A DNA stretch of 64,000 nucleotides from Tieghemostelium lacteum (lineage: Eukaryota > Evosea > Eumycetozoa > Dictyosteliales > Raperosteliaceae). The position numbers and the translations under genes were made by a program. Shown one piece after another: positions 22,217 through 33,224 of this stretch. The stretch covers positions 310,001 through 374,000 of the forward strand of contig LODT01000039.1 in assembly GCA_001606155.1 (NCBI GenBank), given 5' to 3'. The notes under the pieces were generated by a model. The model did no database searches and was not told the DNA's origin. It saw nothing but the letters and a program-made list of their open reading frames with translations. Every line of letters starts with the position of its first letter. The first letter of the stretch is position 1.

Positions 22217-25200
22217 TTAATTCAATTCCATTAGAGGATGCAATAAAACACATTTGGTATCAATTGGGAATTTCTCTTTGTTGACTTCCAATTTAATATT
22301 GACTATAGAAAGTTCTTTAATTTTTTGGATGTGAGCAGTAGTTGAAATACCTTCAATTGGAGCCCAAAGTACAGTGTTTTCTTGATCATCATAACGAGAG
22401 CCAGTGATGAGATGTCTTTGTTTCAAATCATCAAAGAATATTTTTTGTTCAGATCCAAACTGAGGTACAATAACAGTTAGGAAATTATTACCACATGATA
22501 AGACCACTGCACTTGTAATGGTAATAGTATTTTGCAATAGAATGCAAAGGAAAACCTTATCGGATCTCTCTTGAGCTTTTCTTGCAAGTAATTTCTTTTC
22601 ATTACATTGATTAGTGATCTGGTCTAATTGTTCGGCAGTTGGTAACTGCGATAGTTGATTTCCTACATTCTGGACATCCATTTTATCCAATTGAATTGCA
22701 ATTTCTAGAAGTCTGTGTACAATGATATCGGCATATCTTCTGATTGGTGAAGTGAAATGTGTGTAAAAGTCTACATTTAGTGCATAGTGATGCCACATTT
22801 CTTGTTCTTCAGAAGCCGAGCAAAAGTATTCAGCCAATCTCATGGAACGTACTGAAAGTAATTGAATAGCTTGAAGTATTCTTGGATCCTCTACTTTATC
22901 CTTTAGTAGTTGGATAGATTCACCAAAAGAACCTACAGAGGAACTATCAATTTCCCAGCCGTGTTTAGCACAAAAACTGATAAAGTTTTGTAATTTTGAT
23001 GGATTTGGATCAGGATGTCTTCTGAGGAGTGAGTTGGATGGGAAAGATGTAGCAATCTTTTCAGCAACTCTCATGTTAGCCAACAACATAAATTCTTCGA
23101 CCAACTTGTTGGATTCCATAATTGGATAGACTTTGGTACTTATTGGGTTACCTTTGCCATCCAATTCAAAAGCCAATTTAGTTGGGTGAATTGTGAATGC
23201 ACCATTGGCGACTCTTTTTTCTCTAAGATTTTTAGCAATAGATCTGAGACCTAGTACAGATGTTCTAACTCTGGAAATATGTTCTGGAGTATTTGGACCA
23301 AATTCAGGTCTGACTTTACCATGAAATTGGTTCCAATCTGATTGAATTTCATCGCTTATAATAGCCTGAGCTGCAGCATATGTTAGACGACAAAATGATT
23401 TGATGACTGATTTACCAAACCATTCATCTACAATCTTACCCTCTGGAGTAAGTGTCCAAATGACAGAGAATGCGTATCTCTCTACACCCATATTCAATGA
23501 ACACAATTCTTCAGAGAGCAATGAGGGTAACATTGGAATAGCTTTCTGAACCAAATATACAGTAGTAGCTTTCTGAGCAGCACATTTATCCAACTCAGTA
23601 CCTGGTTTGACAAAATGTGAAACATCAGCAATGTGTACACCAACTTCAAAGTTTCCATTATCTAATTGTATACAATGTAAAGCATCATCTAGATCCTTTG
23701 CAGAATCAGGATCAATAGTTACAATGTCATAGGATCTTAAATCTTTACGAATTTCCAGTTCTTTCTTGTTGATGGACCATTGGTTGCCACTGACTTTTGG
23801 TAGACATGCCATAACCTCTTTAGAAAACACTTTGGTATCCACTTGGAACTCATCCAAAAGTGCTTTGGTTTCTGGCTCAATTTGACCACACTCGCCATAG
23901 AGTGCCTTGAATCTTCCTGATGGATAAGTTGATGTCTCTTTCCATGCACCATACTTTACAGATACCAAACTGGTTTTGTATTTTTCTGGATTAGTTCTAA
24001 ATTGAGGAATAGTTTCCTTAAATATCAAACATTTTGGTAAAGTTGTATCAATTGGTAAAAATTGTGCAAATATTTGACTATTTACGTCATCCTATTTATA
24101 ATTAATTATAAAATAAAACACTGATTAATATATATGCTCTGAAAATTTGAATGGATTGAATTACATACAATAATCATACCAACATGACTTGAACTATGTT
24201 TTTCCTCAACTATATAGACAACTTTAGCAGTTGCATATAAACCTTCTTTGGCACCTTTAGATAGATATTCTTCTAATTTATCCAAATTTTGTTTGAGTTG
24301 AATAGTTGTAGTAGATTTTTTAGATTTACTTTTACTTTTATCAACTGTAGATTCATTATTGTTATTATTATTTTTGTTGTTATTCTTTTTTTCACTTTCA
24401 GAATTATCAGAATCTGTATGGATAGCCATAGCAGTAGTCTTTCCAGAAAGTTGGTTAATATCATCTTCAGAATCAATTTCAGATTCGTCTTCTAGGTGAT
24501 GAGCAGAATTGTATTGGTGCAATTCCTCTCTAAGTATTAGTTCACCAGTTTCTTCATCCATATCACCCATTTGGAATTGGAAATTTTGTTCAATGGATTG
24601 CTTTTCTTTCATTGCATCCAATGTAGAAGATTTCAAAACTACGGTACCAGCATCACCAACAGCTTCCTGAGATGTAGTATCTTTAATGATTGCCATCTCA
24701 ACATCTGAATCCTCTTCTTTGGTATTACCATTCTCAGAGGACTTGGGTCTGGATTTCCATGTTTTAATATCCTCATAGATTTCAAATGCCACAACATCAG
24801 TGTGAAAAGCTCTATTTCTATCTTTAAGAGCCTCTACAAATACATCAGCACTAGATCCCTGAACTGTAATGTAGGCGTCATTATATTTCTTTGGATTTAC
24901 TCTAATTTGTCCAAAAAAGTATTTACCCTCTGCCAAACCAATCTCTAATTGTTCCCTGGTTATGTGTTTTTCAAATTTTGGTCTATTTGATCTACTACTA
25001 CCACCAGTATTCGAACCACTAGTATTTGATTCCTCACCACCACGACCATTAGATTTCTTTTTTGGTTCCTCTTTCTCTAGTTTTCCATTTTTACTTTTTT
25101 TATCTAGTTTAACAGGTTCCTTTTTATCTTTTTTATCCTTCTTATCCCTACTTTCTTTTTTATCTTTCTTTTCGAACTTAGTATTCTTTTCCTTTTTATC

Positions 25201-26277
25201 CTTATTATCCTTTTTATCCTTTTTATCTCTATTGTCTTTTTTATCTTTCTTTTCAACTATATCGTTTTTCAGAGATGATTTAGAGGTATTGGTTGTAGTA
25301 GTTGTTTGATTGGATTTTTGATCAAATAACTTTTGGGCCTGTTCTTGTTGGAATTTGAATTGTTGTTCTATATCTTCTTGTTGTTGTTCTTCTTGGAATT
25401 GGAATCCAAATGATTTTGGTTTTGCAGTGGCTTGTGGTGGATGAGGAGCAACTTTAGCTTGTGGTGGTTTAACTATCGATTGTTGTGGTTGAGGAGTTAT
25501 TTGTTTAGTTTGTGGGGTTGGTTGTTTTTTAGCTGTAGTAACTGATGGTTTAGGAGATGGTTTTTTACTAGTTTGTTTTGGTTTTTTAATCATACTAAGA
25601 TCTTCTCTAATTGGTAAACCTATTGGCTTCTGATTGGCAGTAAAAGTATCTACAACATGGTCGTACAAATCTTTATCTAATTGTGATACATCTAAACTTC
25701 CATCATCGTCAAATATTTCATCATCATCTTCGTCATCATCTTGGTTTTCTTCTTTTCTTTGTTTGGCCTTCAGAATCTTTAACTTCTTTTTTTCTTTTTT
25801 CTGTGCCTTTAGTTCTTTTCTAAGTTCCTCTTGATCTTTATTGGATTTAGTAATATTTATTTGTGATTTCTTTGGTTTTGGTTGTTGTGATTGTGGTTGT
25901 TGTGGATTTTCTTTCATGAATTTAATTTGTTTATCTATAAACTCTCTTTGTTTTTCTAGCTCCATTAACATTTGGTCTTGTTGTATTAGAGGTTGTTGTT
26001 GTTGTGGTTGTGTTTTCTTTACAGCTTGTGGTTTGGGTGTTATTTGTACAGGTTTCTTCTTTATATTATTATTATTATTATTGTTACTGTTATTATCAAT
26101 ATTTGCTTGATTTTGAAATAAATGTGATGATTCAGTGAACATTTTTAATTCTGATGGTGTTAACGGTATATTATGTTTAACTTTCTTTTTAATTGTATTA
26201 ATTATAATCTTTTGATTAATTTCTTGTTTACTTGGTGTTGTTTTTGTATTTTCTAATTCTATATTATGATCAGACAT
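22217..26277 (-). CDS. DIS3L2-like RNase II/RNB exoribonuclease
   Basis: Joined exons are 26277-24169 and 24091-22217 (intron of 77 nt, GTATGT...AATAG), giving 1327 residues. The first 450 residues or so are low complexity: Gln/Pro-rich, then an acidic patch and long Lys-Asp repeats. A cold-shock domain follows (about 455-570, with the hallmark IRVNPKKYNDAYI), then a second one (about 680-800), then the RNB catalytic domain with acidic residues in IDPDSAKDLDDAL (Asp830, 832, 836, 838, 839) and the late motif HFTSPIRRYADIIVHRLL, then an S1-like end. No PIN domain is visible, which favours DIS3L2/SSD1-type over DIS3. The family degrades RNA 3' to 5', often after uridylation, in the cytoplasm. 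The charged N-terminus is longer than usual. Confidence 0.9.
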
Positions 26278-26696
26278 TCTTTTATTTTTTCTATTTCTCT
26301 TAAAGAGAATGATGCACTTCTTGTTTTGTTAGTTTTGAGAAATAATGGTTATATAAGAAAAAAATATGAAAAAATAAATTTTAAAAAAAAAACTGAGAAG
26401 TTAATATTAAGTTAGAAAATAAGAACTTCCGTGTATAGTTTTATGATTATTCAGTTTCCAAATCTATTTCAAGATTCTTTGAATTATTACCAACTTTTTA
26501 AAATAACCTAAATAGCCATCATAATTCTTTTAAAAAAAAAAAAAAACTAAATTTATAAATGGTTGGTTAGAGCTTGAATTTTCAAATTTAATTGGGTGTT
26601 TAAACAATTAAAGTAAAATAATGAATTGGTTTATAAATCTAAAAAAAAATAAACTAAAATTTTATTTTTAAAGTTATTAAAGTCTATCAGATTTAA
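26278..26696. other. Divergent intergenic region with promoters
   Basis: These 419 bases lie between the starts of the RNB nuclease (minus) and the PSI gene (plus). They are A/T-rich with A-runs near 26380 and 26530. I see no recognisable regulatory element. Confidence 0.5.
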
Positions 26697-28793
26697 ATGA
26701 AATTATTTATTATAACAATTTGTATTTTTAGTGTATTTTTAAATATTAATATTTATAATTGTCAAGTGGCACCTCCACCAACAATTGATGTATCAGGGTA
26801 TATATACGATCACCATCCAGTTTTAAATCCGAATTTTGAAGTTTCAGTAGATACTACTATGGTACCAGATATGGTGTTACAAGACCTAAACCAAACAAGT
26901 AGAGTTCCAACTTGGAATCCAAATCAAAAGTCATCGTATACTGGTATGATCAAACCAGAAAGATTTAAAGAATTCTTTTTACCAACTGGTGGTCAGTTTA
27001 ATATTGAAATGCCTATAACATTGACTCTGGTAAAGAATTCTGAAAACATCTATTCCAAGGTAGATCCAGCTTTCTTTCCTATTGACAACAAGGGTTTTGA
27101 TACCATGGCATGGAGCAAGAACTACAAGTACTATGATGACAACGGTGTTCCTCACAATTTCCATTTTTGCCTGAAATTCAACCATTTGTTTACCTATCGT
27201 GGTGTAGAGGAGTTCAAATTCACAGGTGATGATGATGTATGGGTATTCATAAACAACAAGTTGGTAATCGATCTCGGTGGTGTACATGTCCCAAAATCAG
27301 CATCTGTCAAACTCTACGAACTTAATGGATTGGTAGTCAACAATACCTATAATTTTGACTTTTTCTATTGTGAGAGACACACATCACAATCTTCATTAAG
27401 AATAGACACTAGTATCAAGACATTCTGTCCATTGGATTTCTGTGGAGTTTGTAATGGAAATGGTGCTTGTTGTGATGCTAAAAGAGACTGCGACGATGGT
27501 AACCCATGTACAATTGATAAATGTCCTCCTCCATACAGCCCTGGCATGACTAAAGACAATTTCAAGTGCACTCATGAGCCAATGAAATGTCCTGGAAACA
27601 GTTCCATATGTGCCACTGGGTTCTGTGATAACGGACAATGCAAAACTTCTCTTTGCGAGAGTAATGATTTCTGTACAAAATCAATTTGTAATCCTAATGC
27701 TGGAGGATGTTATACTGAACCTAGATGCAAAGGTGACAAGTGTAACACACCTTTATGCAATGGACAAGATAAGACATGTTCACTTGTACCTATACAATGT
27801 GATTCCTCTAAATGTCCAGACAAATGCATGGACTATACATGTGACTTGTCAACTGGTGGTTGGGTAGGTACACCAACTAAAAAATGTCAATCTTCCAATG
27901 TCTGTAAACCATCGTTTTGTAACCCTACCTCAGGACTCTGTGAGGAGAAACCAGTTGTAAACTGCACATGTAATTGCGAGAAAAAGAAATGTAAAGATTC
28001 CATTTGTAATCAGGAAACTGGTCAATGTTCTTGGGTAGATACTGATGTGTCAGATGGTATTGAATGTACTGATGATAGTTGTGATCTCAATACAGGTCTT
28101 CCAGTACACACCCCAAAGGATTGCTTGAAATTCGGTGAGTGTTCTTCATGTAAAGTTGGTATCTGTGGTCAAGATGATATGTTATGTAACGACTATAATC
28201 TCTGTACTTTAGATGTTTGTAATCCAAATTTAACATGTTCACATACTAAAATCTCATGTGATGATGGTAACCCATGTACAGTAGACAGTTGTAATGCAAC
28301 TTCGGGATGTGTACACGAACCTGTAGTATGTCCAGACCTAGGCGGATGTCAAGTAGGTGTCTGTAGAATTGACCGGGGAGGATGTGTACTAGAACCTAGA
28401 CAATGTCCAATCCCAGCAGACTTCTGTAGAACTACAGTTTGCACTGAACCCATAGGTTGTGTTGAATTTGATAGAGAATGTGTTCCAGAGAATCCACGTT
28501 GTCAAAAAGGTATATGTAATAATGAAACTCGTGAATGTACATCAAAAGACTATGACCCAGCTCCATTCATTTGCAGTACAGCTAAAGTTGTATCAACATC
28601 TGTCATTGCGGGTGTATCCGTTGCAGGAGCTGTGGCACTCGGCCTAGCAATCTTTGGTGGTAAGAAAGGTTACGATCACTGGAAAGAAACCAGAGGTAAC
28701 ACCATTTCAATGGCAAGTTCCAATCCACTCTATGAAGCCAATACCTCAACCAACGGTGAAAATCCACTGTATAATAATAACACTGCTAATTAA
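26697..28793 (+). CDS. PSI-family surface protein (PA14/fibro-slime, Cys-rich, one TM)
   Basis: 698 residues with no intron. A signal peptide (about 1-22) is followed by a PA14/fibro-slime domain (about 100-245) whose hallmark is FTGDDDVWVFINNKLVIDLGG. Then come many dictyostelid CTDC-type cysteine repeats (about 245-620, for example DGNPCTIDKC and DGNPCTVDSC), one transmembrane helix (about 631-654) and a short tail with two NPLY motifs. This is the architecture of the dictyostelid PSI proteins, some of which are secreted or surface factors acting in prespore development. The tail NPLY pair resembles sorting or PTB-binding signals; that is inference. Which PSI member it is cannot be said from sequence alone. 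Confidence 0.93.
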   Translation: MKLFIITICIFSVFLNINIYNCQVAPPPTIDVSGYIYDHHPVLNPNFEVSVDTTMVPDMVLQDLNQTSRVPTWNPNQKSSYTGMIKPERFKEFFLPTGGQFNIEMPITLTLVKNSENIYSKVDPAFFPIDNKGFDTMAWSKNYKYYDDNGVPHNFHFCLKFNHLFTYRGVEEFKFTGDDDVWVFINNKLVIDLGGVHVPKSASVKLYELNGLVVNNTYNFDFFYCERHTSQSSLRIDTSIKTFCPLDFCGVCNGNGACCDAKRDCDDGNPCTIDKCPPPYSPGMTKDNFKCTHEPMKCPGNSSICATGFCDNGQCKTSLCESNDFCTKSICNPNAGGCYTEPRCKGDKCNTPLCNGQDKTCSLVPIQCDSSKCPDKCMDYTCDLSTGGWVGTPTKKCQSSNVCKPSFCNPTSGLCEEKPVVNCTCNCEKKKCKDSICNQETGQCSWVDTDVSDGIECTDDSCDLNTGLPVHTPKDCLKFGECSSCKVGICGQDDMLCNDYNLCTLDVCNPNLTCSHTKISCDDGNPCTVDSCNATSGCVHEPVVCPDLGGCQVGVCRIDRGGCVLEPRQCPIPADFCRTTVCTEPIGCVEFDRECVPENPRCQKGICNNETRECTSKDYDPAPFICSTAKVVSTSVIAGVSVAGAVALGLAIFGGKKGYDHWKETRGNTISMASSNPLYEANTSTNGENPLYNNNTAN

Positions 28794-28918
28794 CTGTAAA
28801 CAAAAATAAATATCATTTAACTGATTATGTAAAATAAAAAATAAAAAAAAAAATAAAGTTATGGATGTTGATTAATAATCTTATTTGGTTTTGTTTAAGT
28901 TTATTTTAAGAATTGAAA

Positions 28919-30781
28919 TCAATTTAATTGTGAAGATTTTTCTAGAAACGATAACATTCTAAACATTTTTACAACAAATAATTCAGCATGTCCCTCCAGC
29001 ACAGTCAATAGTTTCTCAATAACTTCGGATGGGGACAAATGTGATTTTAATAATTCAATGATATGATCATTAAGAAGGGGTTCTTCAATACCACCCATAA
29101 ATTCGGTTGTTTTCTTTGTAATCCATGGTCTCATTTTCTTTTCAATGAGATCTAATTTATCAATGATATCCCATTCCATTTTCATTTTTAGTACATCTTC
29201 CTTCTCAGTAGGTATCTTACTAATAAGTTCTGTAATCTCTTCCTTACTTCTATTAGAAATTGTATTTGTAGAAGTTGGTGTTGTTGTTGTGGAACTAGGT
29301 GTTGAAGTAGAAGTTGTAGTAGTTGTTGTTGTTGGTGACTGTTGCTGTTTAATTTCATTATAATCCAATGGAATAAATGTTTGTTTCTTTTTAAATATAT
29401 TATTGTATTCATCATCATCTTGATCTTGATTATTAAAAGTAGATGTGAATGTATTAGGATTGAGAACTGGTTTCTTAAATCTAATCTTATTTAAATTATC
29501 ATCTAATAACTTTAATTTCTTTTCCTTTTCTATTTGTTCTTCGAGTTTTTGTTGTTTTACTAGATTGATTTCTTCCTGTTCCTTATCTCTATCTATCAAG
29601 TCCTCCTCTTTTTCAATTTTTCGATATTTAATAGCTCTATCTGACCTATAGAGTTTACGTAACTTATCATCACTATCAGAATAATCTTCCATATCCTGCA
29701 AACGGATATTTTTAATCTCCCTCTGTTTCTCTCTTTCCTTGTCTCTGTCTCTTTCACGGTCCCTCTCTTTGGCTCTCTCTCTAGATTCCCAGAGATCCAC
29801 CTCTTTTATAAATTCTCTATATTCTCTCTCTCTCTTTTTCATATCTCTCTCCCTTTCTCTTTGTACCTCTTTCTCAATCTCCTTTTCAATGACCTTAATT
29901 TTTTCATTATTGGTCAAATCCTTTCTGTCCTTGGTGTAGATATCTGTATTGACCATTGCCTCTTGCATACCCATCTCCTTCTTCTTATTCTCTTGAAATA
30001 TAGGCTGATTCTTTTCAATCAATGCCTTAAATGTTTCTTTTATAATTATATCATCAATCTGTTCATCATTACTAGCATTCCCAGCAGACCCATTACCATT
30101 CTCTTGAGTCCCTGTTGAAGATGTACTATCAGAAGTAGATTCAGATTTCTGTCTATTTATAAAATCATTTAAAAGAGCCTGAACTTTATCCTCTACTTTA
30201 ACAGACAACTTTTTACCTTCATCAATCTCTAAATCATTTAGTAGTCGTAGAGCTCTTAATGCACCCTCTGGTTGATCAAATTCACAAAACCCAAAGCCTT
30301 TCAGCTTACCGCTTGCATCAGAACCTCTAATCCACTTTGAATAAGAACCACATTGCTCAATGAGCAATTTAATAAATATATCATCTACCCACGATGGAAT
30401 TTTACCAATAAACACTGATATAGTCGATGGTATAGGTGGTGATAATCCACTTCCAATTCCACCATTACCAGTAGATGACCCTAGATTAATCTGTGCAGGT
30501 GATGATATCTGTATGCCACTAGATCCTGATGTCTTTAGAGGTGTTGAAACAGATGTTGGTGCACCTTGATGTATAATAGGTGCCTTTTGAATCTGGTGTG
30601 GTATTCCTGGTACTGCATTCCCCAAACCAACCATACTAGGGGGAACAAACCCAAATGGTGGTACAAATCCATTGGGAAGTGGGAATCCAGGTGGTGGAAC
30701 AAACCCAAATGGTGGAGGAGGTAAATTCTGAGGATATCCAGGTGGTGCTCCTCTAAATCCTGGGTGACCATATGGATTCAT
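28919..30781 (-). CDS. RBM25-like splicing factor (RRM plus PWI)
   Basis: 620 residues with no intron. A Pro/Gly-rich N-terminus (1-80) precedes an RRM (about 115-190, SVFIGKIPSWVDDIFIKLL and KGFGFCEFDQ). A long Arg-Glu/Arg-Asp and Lys-rich region (about 270-420) and a Thr/Ser tract come next, and a PWI domain closes the protein (about 525-612, RPWITKKTTEFMGGIEEPLL). This order defines RBM25/Snu71-type nuclear splicing regulators. The PSI gene upstream converges on it with 125 nt between the stops. Confidence 0.92.
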   Translation of the reverse strand: MNPYGHPGFRGAPPGYPQNLPPPPFGFVPPPGFPLPNGFVPPFGFVPPSMVGLGNAVPGIPHQIQKAPIIHQGAPTSVSTPLKTSGSSGIQISSPAQINLGSSTGNGGIGSGLSPPIPSTISVFIGKIPSWVDDIFIKLLIEQCGSYSKWIRGSDASGKLKGFGFCEFDQPEGALRALRLLNDLEIDEGKKLSVKVEDKVQALLNDFINRQKSESTSDSTSSTGTQENGNGSAGNASNDEQIDDIIIKETFKALIEKNQPIFQENKKKEMGMQEAMVNTDIYTKDRKDLTNNEKIKVIEKEIEKEVQRERERDMKKREREYREFIKEVDLWESRERAKERDRERDRDKEREKQREIKNIRLQDMEDYSDSDDKLRKLYRSDRAIKYRKIEKEEDLIDRDKEQEEINLVKQQKLEEQIEKEKKLKLLDDNLNKIRFKKPVLNPNTFTSTFNNQDQDDDEYNNIFKKKQTFIPLDYNEIKQQQSPTTTTTTTSTSTPSSTTTTPTSTNTISNRSKEEITELISKIPTEKEDVLKMKMEWDIIDKLDLIEKKMRPWITKKTTEFMGGIEEPLLNDHIIELLKSHLSPSEVIEKLLTVLEGHAELFVVKMFRMLSFLEKSSQLN

Positions 30782-30923
30782 CTCAAAATTCTATAAATAT
30801 CAAGACTTCCTTCCTTTGTCGAAAAAAGAAAAATAAAAATTAAAAAAAAAAAAAATAAATAAAAAGGTGATTCATTTATAAGTTGAGTGGTGTTATATAT
30901 TTAAATATTATCTATATCTATAT

Positions 30924-32126
30924 TTATTTAAATTTTTTAGAAAAGAAACATGGTTCTGATTTTGATCTTTTTACAGATTTAATTACATTATTTAATATGA
31001 GATCATTTGTTGAATTTTTTTGTTTTAATTTTCTAAAATGTTCTGGTTCTTGTTGTTGCTGTTGTTGTTGTTCAGATTGGTTTTGTTGATTTAATCTATT
31101 TTCAATTGATGATTGATCAGGTAATTCGGAAATTGATTTTAAATTATAATCTTGTTGTTCTGTTGTTTTACTATTTATATTACTATTTATATTACTATTA
31201 TTTATATTTTTGTTTTTGGATTCTGTGTTATTTGAAATACTATGATTTATTGATGTCAATAAATTTGGTGAACTTGTTGATAATTTTGAAATTTTCTTAT
31301 TATTATTAGTATTATTGTTGTTATTTAGAAAAGAATTAATCATTGAATCTAATTGTTGAAATTTAGCTGGTTTTGAAAGGTATTCATCCATACCAGCTTT
31401 AAGACATTCATCACGATCACCAGTTGTCAAAGCAATGATTGGTGTTCTCTTTCCAAGTGACTGTTCATATTCTCTAATTTTTTGAGTGGATTCGTATCCA
31501 CACATGGTAGGCATATGTACATCCATTAGTATTAAATCGAAATTGTACATTTTATTTGCCTGATAAGCCTGTAGACCATTCTCAGCCAAATAGACATTGA
31601 ATCCCAATCTTCCAAGGAAATTCAAAGCAATAATTCTATTTAGAGGATCATCATCAGCAACCAATATATTAGCTTTCTTTAACGATTCTGTACAGTTATT
31701 TTCCTGTTCTACTTGTTGTTGTTGTATTAGGAAATTTTGATTAATTATTGGTGAATTCATAATTTTATCACTGATACAGATGTTGTTAGAATTATTTAAT
31801 TGATTGTTGTTGTTGTTGTTGTTGTTGTTGTTATTGTTGGAAATGAACTGAGAATTTTGGTTGATTTTAAATTTAAAATCCTCAGTCGTCGAACCATCAG
31901 ATAATTTAAGATTTTTAATACACTTGCTTCGATAATTGTTAAAGTCGATTATATTGGGTGACGAAATGAGGTCCAGGTTTTTAATATGTATATTTTTTTT
32001 AAAAGATGGTGTTAAATGAGAATATTTCGGAGATTTATTGCTGATTTCTTCTGATTTTTTGTGATTATTCTCATTAGACGAGAGGAATGTAGGTGAACTT
32101 TGTCTAAACACATCAATATCGTTCAT
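30924..32126 (-). CDS. Stand-alone response-regulator receiver protein
   Basis: 400 residues. A Ser/Asn-rich N-terminus with an Asn run precedes one receiver domain (about 153-270). The acidic pair Asp158/Asp159, phospho-acceptor Asp202 in LILMDVHMP, Thr234 and Lys252 in YLSKP are all present, so it should accept phosphate. An Asn/Gln/Ser-rich tail and a Lys-rich end follow. No kinase, phosphodiesterase or DNA-binding output domain is visible. The receiver resembles those at the end of hybrid histidine kinases. In dictyostelids, phosphorelays through RdeA control RegA and cAMP levels; this protein could be a phosphate sink or a partner-binding regulator, which is inference. Its upstream region is 1.1 kb, the longest in the housekeeping part. 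Confidence 0.85.
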   Translation of the reverse strand: MNDIDVFRQSSPTFLSSNENNHKKSEEISNKSPKYSHLTPSFKKNIHIKNLDLISSPNIIDFNNYRSKCIKNLKLSDGSTTEDFKFKINQNSQFISNNNNNNNNNNNNQLNNSNNICISDKIMNSPIINQNFLIQQQQVEQENNCTESLKKANILVADDDPLNRIIALNFLGRLGFNVYLAENGLQAYQANKMYNFDLILMDVHMPTMCGYESTQKIREYEQSLGKRTPIIALTTGDRDECLKAGMDEYLSKPAKFQQLDSMINSFLNNNNNTNNNKKISKLSTSSPNLLTSINHSISNNTESKNKNINNSNINSNINSKTTEQQDYNLKSISELPDQSSIENRLNQQNQSEQQQQQQQEPEHFRKLKQKNSTNDLILNNVIKSVKRSKSEPCFFSKKFK

Positions 32127-33224
32127 TTTGTTGGTGGATTTCTATTTTTCAAATGATGAAATCACGTTGATTTTGTGTTTTAGAACTGATCTTTTTTTTT
32201 CTAGTTTGGCTACCCAAAAAAGGGGGTTTGATGATGAAAATTTATTTTTATATATCTAAAAAATATAAAACTATTTATAAATAAATTTTATTTTAATAAA
32301 AAAATAAATGATATTCTAAATAAATTGATTTATAATAATAGTTTTATAACCCAATAAATTTTTAAAACCAAGTGTTATAACAAAAAAATGATGATTTAAA
32401 ATAAAAAAATAAAAAAAACAAACTAATAAAATTAATGTTATAATTAGATTAAAATTTTAATAAAACATAAAATATCTTGGTTTTAAATGTTGAATAAAAA
32501 TATTCACAACTAGTATGAGGGTTAAGTGGTTTTATGATACAGATACATTAAAAATTTAAAATAAAAAAAAAAAATTAAAAAATCAAACCTTCCCACCCAT
32601 CATCACATTTTGCAAGTAATAAAAAATTGATAAAAAAAACAACAAATTCAAAAAAGTTTAGACTTGAAAATATAATATTATATTAACAATCAAACGGATT
32701 CCTGTTCCCTTTAACTCAAACATGTCATTCCACTCATATGAGGGGTTTGTAAAACAATAACTTAACCACCCACTATCACCCCCCCTCATTTTTCAAAATA
32801 ATTGTTGATTCAGATTAAATGATGATTGAAGATTTTTGTTTTTTCTCATTATCTCACTTTCAAAGCTAACACAAAGAAAGAGCGGATTATTGGAGTTAAT
32901 GTATAGGGGTGGGTTTTTATGTGTGTGTTTATGTATACATATGTGTGTGTGTTTTTTTAGTGTTTGTGGTTAGGTCTATATTCTATTTATTGAATGGTTC
33001 TATATGTACATCTGAAATAAATTAATTGGTTGGGGAGAAAGTGAGAGGAGAAATGATATCATAATATATGTTGTGATAAATTTTTTGATACTTTTTTTAA
33101 CTGGGGATATATATAATAAGTTAATGGACAATGATGTTACTGTTGCTGTTACTGCAGTTATTATATATTTCTTATTATTTGTCTAGTTAGTTATTATATT
33201 TTCTGTTGTTGTTGTTGTCTACAT
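32127..33224. promoter_or_regulatory. Long upstream region of the receiver gene with CACCCA-type elements
   Basis: No gene is visible. Unlike other spacers it has G/C-rich islands: CCCACCCATCATCAC near 32592, ACCACCCACTATCACCCCCC at 32765-32784, and the reverse-type AGGGGTGGGT near 32905, plus a TG-rich stretch (about 32920-32955). In Dictyostelium, CACCC/GTGGG-rich boxes bind G-box factor in cAMP-induced genes. These are candidates by resemblance only. Confidence 0.4.

Noticed and set aside
24962-25309. Plus-strand Ser/Phe/Leu-rich open frame
   Set aside because: Antisense shadow of the Lys-Asp repeats of the RNB nuclease.
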